62,112 bases of DNA from Candidatus Alistipes merdigallinarum (GTDB taxonomy: Bacteria; Bacteroidota; Bacteroidia; Bacteroidales; Rikenellaceae), in the NCBI GenBank assembly GCA_019119305.1, contig DWXH01000035.1, forward strand, positions 1-62,112, given 5' to 3'. The translations under genes and the position numbers were made by a program. The first letter of the stretch is position 1. Each line of letters starts with the position of its first letter. Positions 1 to 9,985 of this stretch are shown here, one piece after another. Under the pieces are notes generated by a model. It was given only the letters and a program-made list of their open reading frames with translations. It ran no database searches and was not told where the DNA came from.

Positions 1-210
1 CAGTTATAGACATCCTATACCATAAAAACGATATATTATAGATCAATACAAACTCCCCCAATATATAAGAATGTATACGATCCCCTGCGCAATAGGCGCA
101 AAGTCTTTAATAAGAAAGACCTACACCCCAGGCAAATATCGATATTATTAATCTAACAACCAAATTCAGACATCGGAGTTGTATATACTTAACTTGCAAT
201 ATCAGCCCCT
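1..210. other. AT-rich non-coding left edge with two small hairpins
   Basis: No convincing gene is visible. Two short perfect inverted repeats lie side by side at 86-100 (TGCGC, 5-base loop, GCGCA) and 103-120 (GTCTTT, 6-base loop, AAAGAC). They lie downstream of wecB, which reads leftwards, so they may form a transcript end. Neither has a proper U-tract, so this is a weak suggestion. Confidence 0.35.
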
Positions 211-1362
211 TTAGAGCAACATACTAACTATTCGGTTGCACGCAAGTCCATCCCCATAGGGATTCACTGCCTTACTCATTTCTTCATAATATGCCGTATC
301 GTCCAGTAGCAGGGAAACCTCTCGCACGATTTTATCGTAATCCGTTCCGACCAATTTGACCGTTCCCGCCTCAAGTGCCTCAGGCCGTTCCGTGGTATCG
401 CGCATCACCAGCACAGGTTTTCCCAAACCCGGAGCTTCCTCTTGAATACCTCCGCTATCGGTCAATACCAGCGTAGATTTCTCCATCAAGTATACAAACG
501 ACAAATACTCCAACGGTTCAATAAAAAACATATTGTTCAAATCAGACAGATCTTCTCCGAATACTTCATGAATCGGACGACGGACATTCGGGTTCAAATG
601 CATCGGATACACAAAATCCACGCCCGGATACTTTTCAGTCAACGTCTTGATCGCTTTACACATCGAAATAAACCCTTCTCCAAAATTCTCTCGACGATGT
701 CCCGTAATCAACACCAACTTTCTTCCTGAATCAAGTCGTCGAACATCATAGTTTGCTTTATATAACACCTTCTCCAGCTCTTCCTGCAATTTGTTACTGT
801 GCTTGATCTTGTCAACCACCCAATACAAAGCATCAATCACCGAATTACCTGTTACAAAAATTTGCTCCTCAGCAACACCTTCTGCGAGCAAATTTCTTTT
901 ACTCAAAGGCGTTGGTGCAAAATGATAAGTAGCTACACGCCCTGTCAGTTGACGATTAATCTCCTCTGGCCATGGACTATATATATTATGTGTTCGTAAT
1001 CCGGCTTCAACATGTCCCACTGGAATCTGCTGATAAAATGCAGCTAATGCGGCTACCATAGACGTTGTTGTATCCCCATGCACTAATACTATATCAGGAT
1101 GACTCTCTTTAAGGACATCACGCAAACCTGTCAACACCCGGGCCGTAACATCATATAAGTCTTGTCCTTGCTTCATTATATTCAGATCGTAATCTGGGGT
1201 GATCTCGAAAATATCCAATACTTGATCCAACATTTCACGATGTTGTCCCGTTACACATACGATTGTTTGAAAATTATCAGTATCTTTCTGAAAAGCCTTA
1301 ACAAGCGGAGCCATTTTAATCGCTTCGGGACGCGTCCCGAAGACAAGCATTATTTTCTTCAT
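211..1362 (-). CDS. wecB: UDP-N-acetylglucosamine 2-epimerase (non-hydrolysing)
   Basis: The 383-residue cytoplasmic enzyme interconverts UDP-GlcNAc and UDP-ManNAc for surface polysaccharide synthesis. The N terminus carries the family signature [12 protein letters not shown] (residues 9-20), HVEAGLRT lies at 117-124, and the C-terminal half has the UDP-binding [17 protein letters not shown] stretch. The length is normal for WecB/MnaA. The start codon lies four bases after the wecC stop, so both genes should sit on one transcript and be translationally coupled. Together they supply UDP-ManNAc and its uronate. No other glycan genes are visible on this side of the window. The function is well supported; the polysaccharide that uses the sugar is unknown. 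Confidence 0.95.
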   Translation of the reverse strand: MKKIMLVFGTRPEAIKMAPLVKAFQKDTDNFQTIVCVTGQHREMLDQVLDIFEITPDYDLNIMKQGQDLYDVTARVLTGLRDVLKESHPDIVLVHGDTTTSMVAALAAFYQQIPVGHVEAGLRTHNIYSPWPEEINRQLTGRVATYHFAPTPLSKRNLLAEGVAEEQIFVTGNSVIDALYWVVDKIKHSNKLQEELEKVLYKANYDVRRLDSGRKLVLITGHRRENFGEGFISMCKAIKTLTEKYPGVDFVYPMHLNPNVRRPIHEVFGEDLSDLNNMFFIEPLEYLSFVYLMEKSTLVLTDSGGIQEEAPGLGKPVLVMRDTTERPEALEAGTVKLVGTDYDKIVREVSLLLDDTAYYEEMSKAVNPYGDGLACNRIVSMLL

Positions 1363-1366
1363 TTTA

Positions 1367-2596
1367 TTATTTATATATTCCGCAAAAATCTAAAATAACT
1401 TTATTTTTATTGAATGGCAAGGTTTTAAACGGATCATGAGCCACAAGAAATACAACAATATCTGCGCGCTCATAGGCCGTACGAAAATCCGTTAATTTAA
1501 ACACCTGATGTTCCTTTAGATTTGGTTCAACCACAAGTATATCACTATCATTACCACCTTGCAACACTTTGGAAACTATGTATTTTGCAGGACTTTCTCG
1601 CAGATCATCGATATTCGGTTTAAAAGCCAAACCCATCATGGCGACCACAGGTTTCCGATGCTTGTTTAATTCGAATTGCAACATCGCATTTTTCACCTTT
1701 TCCACACACCAAAACGACTTATAGTTATTTATTTCACGTGATGTGGCAATCAACTTGGATTCAGACGGAAAATCCGCCGTGATAAAATATGGATCGACTG
1801 CTATACAATGTCCTCCCACTCCACATCCGGGTTGCAATATATGCACGCGGGGATGCTTGTTAGCAAGATTTATTAGTTCCCAAACATTTATTCCTGCCTT
1901 ATCGCATATGATAGAAAGTTCATTTGCGAAAGCAATTTGCACATCTCGACTCGAATTTTCTGTCAGTTTACACATTTCTGCCGTACGTGCATTGGTTTTA
2001 TGTAGCGTACCCTGCACAAACTGCGAATAAAATTCAATCGCTTTATCTGTAGACTCTGAGTTTATTCCTCCAATCACACGGTCGTTATGAATAAGCTCGT
2101 AAATCACATTTCCGGGCAAAACCCGTTCCGGACAATATGCTATATAAATTTTATCTTTTAGTTCAGGCCGTTCCGTATAAATAATTTCAGCCATTGCCTC
2201 TGTGGTTCCCACAGGAGAGGTCGATTCGATGACAAAAAGATCACCCGACTTCAAAAAAGGGATCACTGCACGAGTAGCTGCTTCTACATACGAAACATCG
2301 GGTTCATGATTTCCTTTAAAGGGTGTCGGTACTACAATGAAATAGGCATCACTTTCTTCCGGAGTTATCGACGCATGTAACATCCCGCAATCGATAACAT
2401 CCCGTAATAAATCACCTAATCCCGGCTCTATAATATGAAGCTCTCCCGCATTGGTTTTCTCCACCACTTGAGCATTGATATCAACCCCGACAATCTGAAT
2501 CCCGTGTTTTGCTGCAATAATAGAGGTCGGCAAACCAATGTAGCCCAACCCCATAAAACAAGCTTTCATTCCTATGCGATTTTCACTATTAGCCAT
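1367..2596 (-). CDS. wecC: UDP-N-acetyl-D-mannosamine dehydrogenase
   Basis: The 409-residue NAD-dependent dehydrogenase oxidises UDP-ManNAc to UDP-ManNAcA. The N-terminal Rossmann motif GLGYIGLP is at residues 16-23. The UDP-sugar dehydrogenase active-site motif [13 protein letters not shown] is near 257-269, with the catalytic Cys at 264. The C-terminal UDP-binding domain includes [15 protein letters not shown]. It is followed after four bases by wecB, which makes its substrate. The pairing favours ManNAc over glucose or GlcNAc as substrate, since those dehydrogenases share the fold. A shorter start at residue 10 ([12 protein letters not shown]) is possible. No clear promoter was found; the 147 bases upstream are AT-rich. 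Confidence 0.93.
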   Translation of the reverse strand: MANSENRIGMKACFMGLGYIGLPTSIIAAKHGIQIVGVDINAQVVEKTNAGELHIIEPGLGDLLRDVIDCGMLHASITPEESDAYFIVVPTPFKGNHEPDVSYVEAATRAVIPFLKSGDLFVIESTSPVGTTEAMAEIIYTERPELKDKIYIAYCPERVLPGNVIYELIHNDRVIGGINSESTDKAIEFYSQFVQGTLHKTNARTAEMCKLTENSSRDVQIAFANELSIICDKAGINVWELINLANKHPRVHILQPGCGVGGHCIAVDPYFITADFPSESKLIATSREINNYKSFWCVEKVKNAMLQFELNKHRKPVVAMMGLAFKPNIDDLRESPAKYIVSKVLQGGNDSDILVVEPNLKEHQVFKLTDFRTAYERADIVVFLVAHDPFKTLPFNKNKVILDFCGIYK

Positions 2597-2743
2597 TTAT
2601 ACCCGGTAAAGGTAATCATTTATTATATTCCAAACTTGATTTTACCGATAAATCCATATTTCAAACACAACAGAAGACCATCCTGACCCTTTATCCACCT
2701 AAAAAGTAAAAACACTGATAGCAAAACTTATCTACGAATAATT

Positions 2744-3355
2744 TCAGACTAATACATATTCCCCGCTCTCTTTTCGTACCGTTCCTTGTCGCACCAGTTG
2801 AGCGATTGCGCGGGATAAGGACGGACGTGTGACCCCCAAAATAAATGCGGTCTGCTGAAGATTCTGAATCGAGCCGTTATTTTCAAGATAGCCGATCAAT
2901 CGGGAGGATAACGTCTGCAGAGCAAATTGCTCCAGTTTACGGCTCAAAAAGAGGCTATGATCCGAAAGTACCGCCAAAAAATTGTGTAGAATCGCCCGAT
3001 CCTGTTCAATAAGCGACAATACACAGGCTTTATTAATAATCCACAATTTACAGTCCGAATGGGCAATCATAGTGATAGGCAAAATATTCTCTGTACCAAA
3101 AAGAAATGCAGAAGCCAAAACATCCGGTGCCGATAGAGTATCGAGCGTGAACTCACGTCCTTCATCACTGATCATCCGGGCATAGACACTTCCTTCACAC
3201 AAAACATACAGCGAACGGCAAACGCTGTTCTGCATGGCGATAAAATCTCCCTTACGATAGGAGCTGAAACGACTGGGATACTTTTCGAGTATACCGTCCA
3301 CTACCGTCTGATCGCAACCCCGAAAAAGAAGCGTATCATAAATTCTTCTATCCAT
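2744..3355 (-). CDS. Crp/Fnr-family transcriptional regulator
   Basis: The 203-residue protein has an N-terminal cyclic-nucleotide-binding-like beta-barrel (about 10-125) and a C-terminal winged helix-turn-helix around 165-190, where FILGVTRPSLSRAIAQL is the recognition helix region. The Cys residues (14, 46, 53, 102, 111) are not arranged like the FNR Fe-S cluster, so the ligand is unknown. It is transcribed away from the metzincin/adhesin operon starting at 3511. A perfect 14-bp palindrome lies between the two, 34 bases upstream of this start codon. By position it is the likely local regulator of that operon and of itself; that is inference. Confidence 0.88.
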   Translation of the reverse strand: MDRRIYDTLLFRGCDQTVVDGILEKYPSRFSSYRKGDFIAMQNSVCRSLYVLCEGSVYARMISDEGREFTLDTLSAPDVLASAFLFGTENILPITMIAHSDCKLWIINKACVLSLIEQDRAILHNFLAVLSDHSLFLSRKLEQFALQTLSSRLIGYLENNGSIQNLQQTAFILGVTRPSLSRAIAQLVRQGTVRKESGEYVLV

Positions 3356-3388
3356 AAAACACTATTTTACAACAAAATAGCGGAATAC

Positions 3389-3402
3389 GTAACAAATGTT
3401 AC
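3389..3402. promoter_or_regulatory. perfect palindrome, candidate Crp-family operator
   Basis: GTAACA-AA-TGTTAC is a perfect inverted repeat with 6-base arms in the divergent region between the Crp-like gene and the metzincin gene. Its centre (3395.5) is about 41-44 bases upstream of the start site predicted from the TACTTTTG element at 3425-3432. Class II CRP-type activators bind at this distance. It also lies 34 bases from the regulator's own start codon, which would allow autoregulation. Confidence 0.55.
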
Positions 3403-3424
3403 ACCAAATCGTATTTCGCCTTTA

Positions 3425-3432
3425 TACTTTTG
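3425..3432 (+). promoter_or_regulatory. Bacteroidetes -7 element (TACTTTTG) for the metzincin/adhesin operon
   Basis: TACTTTTG matches TAnnTTTG. No good TTTG -33 box sits about 19 bases upstream; the palindrome at 3389-3402 occupies the adjoining space. A strong -7 with a poor -33 is typical of activator-dependent promoters. Confidence 0.5.
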
Positions 3433-3510
3433 CGCACAAATGAATAATAGACAAATTCCAATATGACTATTGGGAACCGACAAGTACAAATATACAAAAC
3501 ATCGAAACCA

Positions 3511-5370
3511 ATGAACAGAATTGTGTATGTTTTATCGCTCTGCCTCATTATCTTGAGCTCTTGTCGTTCGGACACATGGATGGAACCCGTTTCTCCGGAC
3601 AGCGCACGACAAGGTATCGCCTTCAAACTGCGATACGAAGAGTTCGAGGAGGAGAGCACCCGATCTGCTTCGCTTCTCGACACAGACTATAACCGTGTGG
3701 AGTTCTGCATCGTCGATGAAAGGGGAGATGCTGTAGACGGAATCAAAGGTCTTTACGATCCGTCCCGTTCCGAAATACGGATCGAAGGACTACGTGAAGG
3801 CAATTACCGACTTTTGATCTTGGGGATCGTGGGAGACGAAACTGCCGATGGTGTCACAATCACGCCGATACGACACATCGACGAAACTTGGTTACAGTTT
3901 CCAGCCGACCTGCACAAACCGATCGAAGCAGAATATTTCTACTCCCAGACACCGTTTTCGGTTAGCCGGAGCTCCGGTCCCTCTGGAGACGAGCTGACCG
4001 CTCTGCTCGACGAAGAGGTCGTACAACGTCGGATCATCGGACGCACGGATTTTTCGTTTACATTCAACAATCCGTATGTCGAGAGTGCCCTTTCAACCCG
4101 GAATGTCACCCTGCACGCACCCCGTTTCCTGACCGATTTTTCCGGATCCGGATCATATTCGGGAGAAACCGACGGAACGGATGTCTCGATGAATCTCCTC
4201 TCGACCTGCTCTTACCTGTTTCCTCCCACCACCGAAGGAAACCCTTTAGGCGGAGAGATCGAACTGACCACCCGCAACTATCGCGGAGAGACGGTACGCC
4301 GTACGTACGACTTCACGTTGCGGGAGATCGCACCGAACCGTATCGGAAAGATCCACACGACACTCATACATCCGGATGATCCCTCCGGCACGGCGTTCAT
4401 TACCGAACAGGTGCTCAAAACGGCCGACTTGAGCTATATCCTGCAAGACGACGAACCGCACTCCATTTATACGAACTCCTCGTTGCGCTCGTTCAACACG
4501 TCTGCACCGCTTCAGGTCTCCATCACGGAAGAGGGACAACTACACGTCCGGTTCTACTCTCCGCGCGATCTGAGCGATGTGCTGATTCAGGCCCTGATTC
4601 CTTCGGTAAGCAGTGAGTATATCGATCTGGCCTATTTTGACAGTATTCCTGCATTTGCCGACTTTTACGGCGAACTGCGCTCCGTGCAACACAAAACTTT
4701 TTTCCGCTCGGAGTCGGGACGAATCGTCGAGACCGGCCCGATTCCTCTTCCCGACTTGGCGACAGCAACTTTCCGCATCACCTCGAACGATCCCTTCTGG
4801 GACAAGCTCGAAGCCATCGAACACGGATGGAATATAAGTTTTGCCTTATACGGAGGAAATCCCGAACTTCCGAACGGTGGCCCCGTAGGTAACTGGATGG
4901 GAATCCGCCCGGTACATTGCCGGGAAGCCGTAGCCCTGTTCCTGAATTTCACCTATATGATCGATATGCCCGAACATGAAGAGATCCTCCGTGCAAACGT
5001 TGACCGCCTCTACGGCAATGGAGGCAAAGAGGACAAAGTTTCCGTCGAAACAGTCTTACAACAGATGCAGCAACGACGTACATTACAGGTCGGGTTGGTC
5101 TATCCGGGCAACGGTGTCATTGGACTCGGGGGTGGAAATGTATTCGGGGCCTACCAGCAGGCTTGGTTCCAACACTATTTCAACACCTACTCCTGTGAGA
5201 TTCTTTTCCATGAGTTGGGACACGTCATGGGATACAACCACAGCAGCTCATTCACCTATGGGCCGTGGGCACAGGAGCTGATGAATCGCTTCTATGTCGA
5301 ACACATCACCGAAATGCCCATCGATTCGCCATCTTACCTAAAAAGCGAACAGAATCCCAATAAATACTAA
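3511..5370 (+). CDS. metzincin-like zinc metalloprotease lipoprotein with fimbrial-anchor-like N terminus
   Basis: The 619-residue lipoprotein has a signal peptide ending in the lipobox IILSSC (Cys18). The start at 3511 gives a clean signal peptide; an in-frame ATG at 3463 would add 16 polar residues. Residues about 30-110 resemble the Ig-like first domain of fimbrial anchors and fimbrillins (Mfa2/FimB style). The C terminus has HELGHVMGYNH at 567-577, an exact HExxHxxGxxH zinc-binding motif of metzincins. It is followed by SSSFTYG, where many metzincins have a Met-turn; Phe occupies the likely Met position, although Met591 lies further on. It is the first gene of a three-lipoprotein run, 13 bases before the next gene. 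Substrate unknown. Confidence 0.7.
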   Translation: MNRIVYVLSLCLIILSSCRSDTWMEPVSPDSARQGIAFKLRYEEFEEESTRSASLLDTDYNRVEFCIVDERGDAVDGIKGLYDPSRSEIRIEGLREGNYRLLILGIVGDETADGVTITPIRHIDETWLQFPADLHKPIEAEYFYSQTPFSVSRSSGPSGDELTALLDEEVVQRRIIGRTDFSFTFNNPYVESALSTRNVTLHAPRFLTDFSGSGSYSGETDGTDVSMNLLSTCSYLFPPTTEGNPLGGEIELTTRNYRGETVRRTYDFTLREIAPNRIGKIHTTLIHPDDPSGTAFITEQVLKTADLSYILQDDEPHSIYTNSSLRSFNTSAPLQVSITEEGQLHVRFYSPRDLSDVLIQALIPSVSSEYIDLAYFDSIPAFADFYGELRSVQHKTFFRSESGRIVETGPIPLPDLATATFRITSNDPFWDKLEAIEHGWNISFALYGGNPELPNGGPVGNWMGIRPVHCREAVALFLNFTYMIDMPEHEEILRANVDRLYGNGGKEDKVSVETVLQQMQQRRTLQVGLVYPGNGVIGLGGGNVFGAYQQAWFQHYFNTYSCEILFHELGHVMGYNHSSSFTYGPWAQELMNRFYVEHITEMPIDSPSYLKSEQNPNKY

Positions 5371-5383
5371 AAAACCGACGACA

Positions 5384-7633
5384 ATGAACTATCTGAAATA
5401 TTTGAATATCGTATTTTGCGGCATACTTCTCCTGTCGGGATGCCATAAATCTCCGGAGAACGACCTGCCGACACCCGATGCGGGAATGATCTCTGTCCGC
5501 TTTATCCCTGAAGAACCGACTGCCAGATCCTTCACTCTATCCAAAACGGCACAAGGAGAGACGAATGAGCAAGCAATCGGACAGGTCATCGGATACCGTT
5601 TTACACAAGGCTTATTCCGTGAATTGATTGTTGGCGAACCGTCCGGAACGGATGGAGTCTACACGTTTCATCTGAGCTCACGTTTGGGAGAGATCTACTT
5701 TATTGCAAACGGACCTTCGGAGATGTTCGGAGGACTGCAACCGGATATATCCACACAGGATGAATTTCTGGAACTTTACGCCACGGCCGAAGAGATGACC
5801 GCGTCGGGATTCACGATGACCGGGAAGGCCTCCTTGGACGAGCTCACCTCAACACCAGCGACCATTCAGCTTCGCCGCACGGTTGCCCGCATCGACCTTG
5901 TAGTACAAGAGCGAGGAGTAGCCGTCCACAAGGTAACCATACTGGGCATTGCGGATCGTGGATACCTCAACGAACGTAACAACGTGAGCAATCCGGCGGC
6001 ATCGGAGAGAACGGACTTCCTCAAAGAGTACACCGACACTCCGTTGACAAACTCCCGGGAAACGCTGTTGTACCTCTGTGAACAGACGGGAGACGCCTTG
6101 AGCGTGGAGGTGATCGCCGACATCGATGGAGGCTTGCACCGGATGACCGCAACTTTCCCCTCGGAGATCCTTCGCAACCGGATATACACCATACAGGTAC
6201 ATGGGAACGGAGCCTCCGCCTCTCTCTCCGTTGTCGCCGACAATTGGGAAGAGGGTGATTCAGTAGAGTCTTCTCCCGACCTCAAAGGAGTGATCGACGT
6301 CGAAGCTTCGGTCCTTCCCGAATCGGTTCGGATCAATTCATCCTGCGATTCGGTTTATATCTCTTCCCAAGTAGTAGAATTTCAATTGGTACTGCGGGCT
6401 GAAACCGAATCGGATGTAGCGATTGAGGGTACCGTACGGGGCGTAACGACACAGGTTGAGACACTGACAAAGTCCCTGCAACCGGTCGCTGCCGTTTCAG
6501 TAGCAAGCGATCGACGGCTTCCCGGAGAGAAACAGGCCTACCTCTACCTGAACCTTCACCGCGACGGACTCTACTCCGGACGCATCGTGCTAGTCTTCGA
6601 ACCGAATCCGGTTGTCATTACCGGGGCGATCACCTTCGATGAGAACGGCATTTGCGATTTCGGGAAATACGTCGACGGAGAGTTGGGCCGGATGAAACTT
6701 CCGGAGGGGAAAACCGCCCGTTTAGAGTTCGACTCGGGAGAGGATGCATGGATGAAACTTGTCGACGATCAGGGCGAACTGCGCATCCTCGGAGGCTGGA
6801 AACCCAACGATCCAAAAGCCGACGGCCGAACCCAAGAGGGACGAATCATCATTGCGGATGCCGACGGATCGAACTCGGAAAGTTACTCTCTCCGTAGGCG
6901 CAACTGGGGCCTTCCGGTGGTCGAGATCGACGGTACATGGTGGTGTAAATACAACATCCGGGGAAGCGTCAAAAAGTTCGAAGACCAGATTTCGATTCAG
7001 GCCGATCCTGCTTCGGACCGCAAACTGGCCGATTACCTGAACACGTGCAACGAGGACGAATTGCTTCGCCTAATGGGGGATCAATATCAAGGAGGCACAC
7101 AACAGGGACTACCGTTAGGGTACGATGGAACCGCTTTTCTGTACGAAGGGATGCACTCTTCAGGCGGAAACTTCGGCACTCTGAACCCCACCCTCATGGC
7201 TCCCGACGGGTATCAAATTCCGGACTACGACGACTACACCTTTTTCAGTGCCAACAACAATTTCAACCTCGGAGGAGTCGGTTCCCGAAACTATAAGAAC
7301 GCAGCGGGACAGGAGATCACCGTACGGATTATCGAACGGGATGTCACTTTTTTGGGACAACATTACGGGAACGTATCGTTTTATGAATTTCAAACCGAAA
7401 CAGGATACTGGGTTCTATACGGTCTCGGGCACCAGTGGAACACCACACCCGGCAACATTTCGACCAAGATGCTGTTGCTCGCGACCTACGGCAACAGTGC
7501 AAACTGCTGGGTGATGGAGGGCTATGCCCAGAGCGACCGTCCCAACCAAAACTGGTTGAAATTCACGAACCAAAACTCAACCAAAACCCGGACGATCCGC
7601 TGCATCAAGAGTTCGGTAGAGTATATTTACTAA
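5384..7633 (+). CDS. fimbrillin-like adhesin lipoprotein with FISUMP-like C-terminal domain (first paralogue)
   Basis: The 749-residue lipoprotein has lipobox LLLSGC (Cys20). The N-terminal 300 residues look like two fimbrillin-type beta domains, the second ending in VVADNWEEGDSV, a common fimbrillin edge-strand motif. The C-terminal part holds WWCKYNIRG, APDGYQIPDYDDY and a terminal RCIK segment, which resembles the Fibrobacter succinogenes major paralogous (FISUMP) domain found in Bacteroidetes surface proteins. It shares a long collinear core with the next gene, including LGGWKPNDP.ADGR and the WWCKYN.RG region. It is probably surface-exposed or a fimbrial tip component. No polymerised-fimbrillin gene is present nearby, so assembly into pili is inferred only from the fold. 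Confidence 0.65.
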   Translation: MNYLKYLNIVFCGILLLSGCHKSPENDLPTPDAGMISVRFIPEEPTARSFTLSKTAQGETNEQAIGQVIGYRFTQGLFRELIVGEPSGTDGVYTFHLSSRLGEIYFIANGPSEMFGGLQPDISTQDEFLELYATAEEMTASGFTMTGKASLDELTSTPATIQLRRTVARIDLVVQERGVAVHKVTILGIADRGYLNERNNVSNPAASERTDFLKEYTDTPLTNSRETLLYLCEQTGDALSVEVIADIDGGLHRMTATFPSEILRNRIYTIQVHGNGASASLSVVADNWEEGDSVESSPDLKGVIDVEASVLPESVRINSSCDSVYISSQVVEFQLVLRAETESDVAIEGTVRGVTTQVETLTKSLQPVAAVSVASDRRLPGEKQAYLYLNLHRDGLYSGRIVLVFEPNPVVITGAITFDENGICDFGKYVDGELGRMKLPEGKTARLEFDSGEDAWMKLVDDQGELRILGGWKPNDPKADGRTQEGRIIIADADGSNSESYSLRRRNWGLPVVEIDGTWWCKYNIRGSVKKFEDQISIQADPASDRKLADYLNTCNEDELLRLMGDQYQGGTQQGLPLGYDGTAFLYEGMHSSGGNFGTLNPTLMAPDGYQIPDYDDYTFFSANNNFNLGGVGSRNYKNAAGQEITVRIIERDVTFLGQHYGNVSFYEFQTETGYWVLYGLGHQWNTTPGNISTKMLLLATYGNSANCWVMEGYAQSDRPNQNWLKFTNQNSTKTRTIRCIKSSVEYIY

Positions 7634-7653
7634 CAAAGTCCGCTTGCTGAACC

Positions 7654-9963
7654 ATGAAAAAGATCAATAAAATAAGTATAAAGATTCGTGCAATAATAAC
7701 CTGCGGAATAGTTCTCCTTGCAGGCATGAACTCTTGTTCGAAATCGGAGTCCACAACGGAACCGCCCCACATACCGCCCTCCGATTCAAGCACATTCGTC
7801 ACCCTTCAGATGACTGACTACGAGATCGCCGGCGAGAAGATCGCGGGGGAGAACGAACTGCAAGAGCTCCGGGCCTATCGGTTCGAGAACGGACATCTGG
7901 TCCAAATTCTCGACCACCCGACCACCGGCTCCGAGGGCTATGGGTTCCGACTCGATCGCCCGGTCGGCACGCTCTACGTCGTATCGAACACAAACGACAT
8001 CTCCGCCCTCAACAACCTGCAAGGCTCCGGGATTTCCGAGCAGGAGTGGCTTAAACTTACGACCGGCACGAAGGAGGGGCTACCGATCCGATTCTTCTCC
8101 GGCAGTACCTCCCTTTCGGGAAGCTTGTCCAAAGTGGTCAAAATGACCCGCGGATTTGCCCGCTTCGATCTACAGATCCGCACTTCGGGAGAGACAGCGA
8201 TCGAATCTCTCACTTTGGGAAACCGAACGCTCTCAACCTCTCTCTTTGCCGGTACTGATTCGGGCTCCACGGCTCCTCAATCGGGCAATCTGACAATCCA
8301 GCCCGACAAGCCGTACACCCAAGACACTCCGGGCTTCGCGTACGTTTACGAACAGACGGACACAGAGGCAACGCTTTTTGCCGAAGCGATCGTCGATGGC
8401 GAACGGACCCACCTCGAAGCGAAACTTCCGGAAATCATCCGAAGAAACTGCATATATGTCGTAAGCGTAACGAAAGAGGAGTCCGACGCGGCAGTTCAAC
8501 TGACTATCGAAGCGTGGCAGGAGGGCGACCAGATCGGAATGCGCCCCGGTTTGGACGGAACCATCACGGTGGATACCGACCGGTCGGAACTCCCCGAAAC
8601 CGTAACCGTTACCGACAGCGGAACAAAACTGGTCCTGCCGCACAACCTTACAGACTTTCTTTTGGCTTTAGATTGCGACAATGAGCTCGAGCTTCTTCCA
8701 CTCGACAACGACGATCTGACCATCGAGCCGCTGGGCTTCGTACGGGAGACGTATGCCGTGAATCTGTTTCGGATCCAGAAGCCGCTGTTCGCCCCCGGGG
8801 TGCCCACCCGAACGGTTGAACTCAAATTCCGACGGAAAGTGTTGAACAACGTCTATCCCGAAGACCGAATTTTGGTTACCCTTTCGGCCAATCCTGTCGA
8901 TCTCGAAGGGGAAATCTCCTTCGACACGAAGAGCTACTCCTTCGACTTCGATCGCTACGTCGACAACGAACTGGGACGTTTCACCGTGCCGTCCGACAAA
9001 AAACTTACGGTAGAGTTCGAGGCCGGTGAAGATCCGTGGATTAAACTCACCCCTAGTGACGAGGAGAGCCACACGCTCCGCGTACTGGGCGGATGGAAGC
9101 CGAACGATCCGACAGCCGACGGCCGGATTCAACGGGCTACACTCGTCATCTGCAATGCAGCCGACGGTTCCGAACGGGAGGAGTATCAGATCTCTCGACG
9201 CAATTACGGTCTGCCGGTCACATGGCTCCATGGTGTCTGGTGGTGCAAATACAACGCTCGGGGCAACTCCAAAAGTTTCGACGATCAGATTCTCTGCGCC
9301 TCTGACCCTGCGGTTGCTGTGGGTAAAAGCGTTCTCGACTACCTCCGGGACTGCTCGCCCGAGGAGTTCTACGATCTGTGGGGCTGGGCCTATCAAGGCG
9401 ATAGCGGAATCGGCCTGCGGGTGGTCGAACAGAACGACACAGTCGTGATGGAGGGCTTCTCATCATCCGTTTCTGCCCACATCAACAAGCTTCCAGCCGA
9501 CGCCTTGGCTCCCGACGGATATGAACTTCCCTCGATGGAGGAGTTCAACCGGATGTTCGACGCGACCGACTATGTCTGGATGATGTGGAGCGGCTCTCAC
9601 CTGCTGCGAAACCCGTGGGAAGGGCACAGCAAGGTCATCCGGGAGCAACGTCGCCGCAACGACCTGAGTGTTGGCACAGTACAGACTCCCGACCTGATCT
9701 ACATCGGCATGTCGAGTCCCGACTTTCCGGACTTCGAACCGGTCACTTGGTACGGACCGGGAGCCCAATGGAATGCGGACGGCATAAAACACGCCAACCA
9801 CTATAACAACATCTTGTTTGCAGTACATTCACCGGAAGGCACGGGATGGTACATGGCCGGCAACATGTCTGCTCTCCACCTGCAGAAAAACGGTGCGGGA
9901 AATAAAGATACCCGTATCCTTCGTTTCAAAAAATCGCCAGTAGAGTATATATACGGGAAATAA
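7654..9963 (+). CDS. fimbrillin-like adhesin lipoprotein with FISUMP-like C-terminal domain (second paralogue)
   Basis: The 769-residue lipoprotein is paralogous to the preceding gene. The signal peptide ends at Cys28 in AGMNSC, a relaxed lipobox. Fimbrillin-like beta domains run to about residue 290, ending in TIEAWQEGDQIG. The shared core follows (LGGWKPNDPTADGR, then a region with WWCKYNARG), and then a C-terminal module with ALAPDGYELPSMEEFNRMF and GPGAQWNADG. Both paralogues end in SPVEYIY or SSVEYIY. Codon third positions look richer in G+C here than in flanking genes. The start is 20 bases after the previous stop and a strong hairpin follows, so it should close the operon. The ligand is unknown. 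Confidence 0.65.
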   Translation: MKKINKISIKIRAIITCGIVLLAGMNSCSKSESTTEPPHIPPSDSSTFVTLQMTDYEIAGEKIAGENELQELRAYRFENGHLVQILDHPTTGSEGYGFRLDRPVGTLYVVSNTNDISALNNLQGSGISEQEWLKLTTGTKEGLPIRFFSGSTSLSGSLSKVVKMTRGFARFDLQIRTSGETAIESLTLGNRTLSTSLFAGTDSGSTAPQSGNLTIQPDKPYTQDTPGFAYVYEQTDTEATLFAEAIVDGERTHLEAKLPEIIRRNCIYVVSVTKEESDAAVQLTIEAWQEGDQIGMRPGLDGTITVDTDRSELPETVTVTDSGTKLVLPHNLTDFLLALDCDNELELLPLDNDDLTIEPLGFVRETYAVNLFRIQKPLFAPGVPTRTVELKFRRKVLNNVYPEDRILVTLSANPVDLEGEISFDTKSYSFDFDRYVDNELGRFTVPSDKKLTVEFEAGEDPWIKLTPSDEESHTLRVLGGWKPNDPTADGRIQRATLVICNAADGSEREEYQISRRNYGLPVTWLHGVWWCKYNARGNSKSFDDQILCASDPAVAVGKSVLDYLRDCSPEEFYDLWGWAYQGDSGIGLRVVEQNDTVVMEGFSSSVSAHINKLPADALAPDGYELPSMEEFNRMFDATDYVWMMWSGSHLLRNPWEGHSKVIREQRRRNDLSVGTVQTPDLIYIGMSSPDFPDFEPVTWYGPGAQWNADGIKHANHYNNILFAVHSPEGTGWYMAGNMSALHLQKNGAGNKDTRILRFKKSPVEYIYGK

Positions 9964-9985
9964 AACTCCCTTGATCTTTAGCTAT

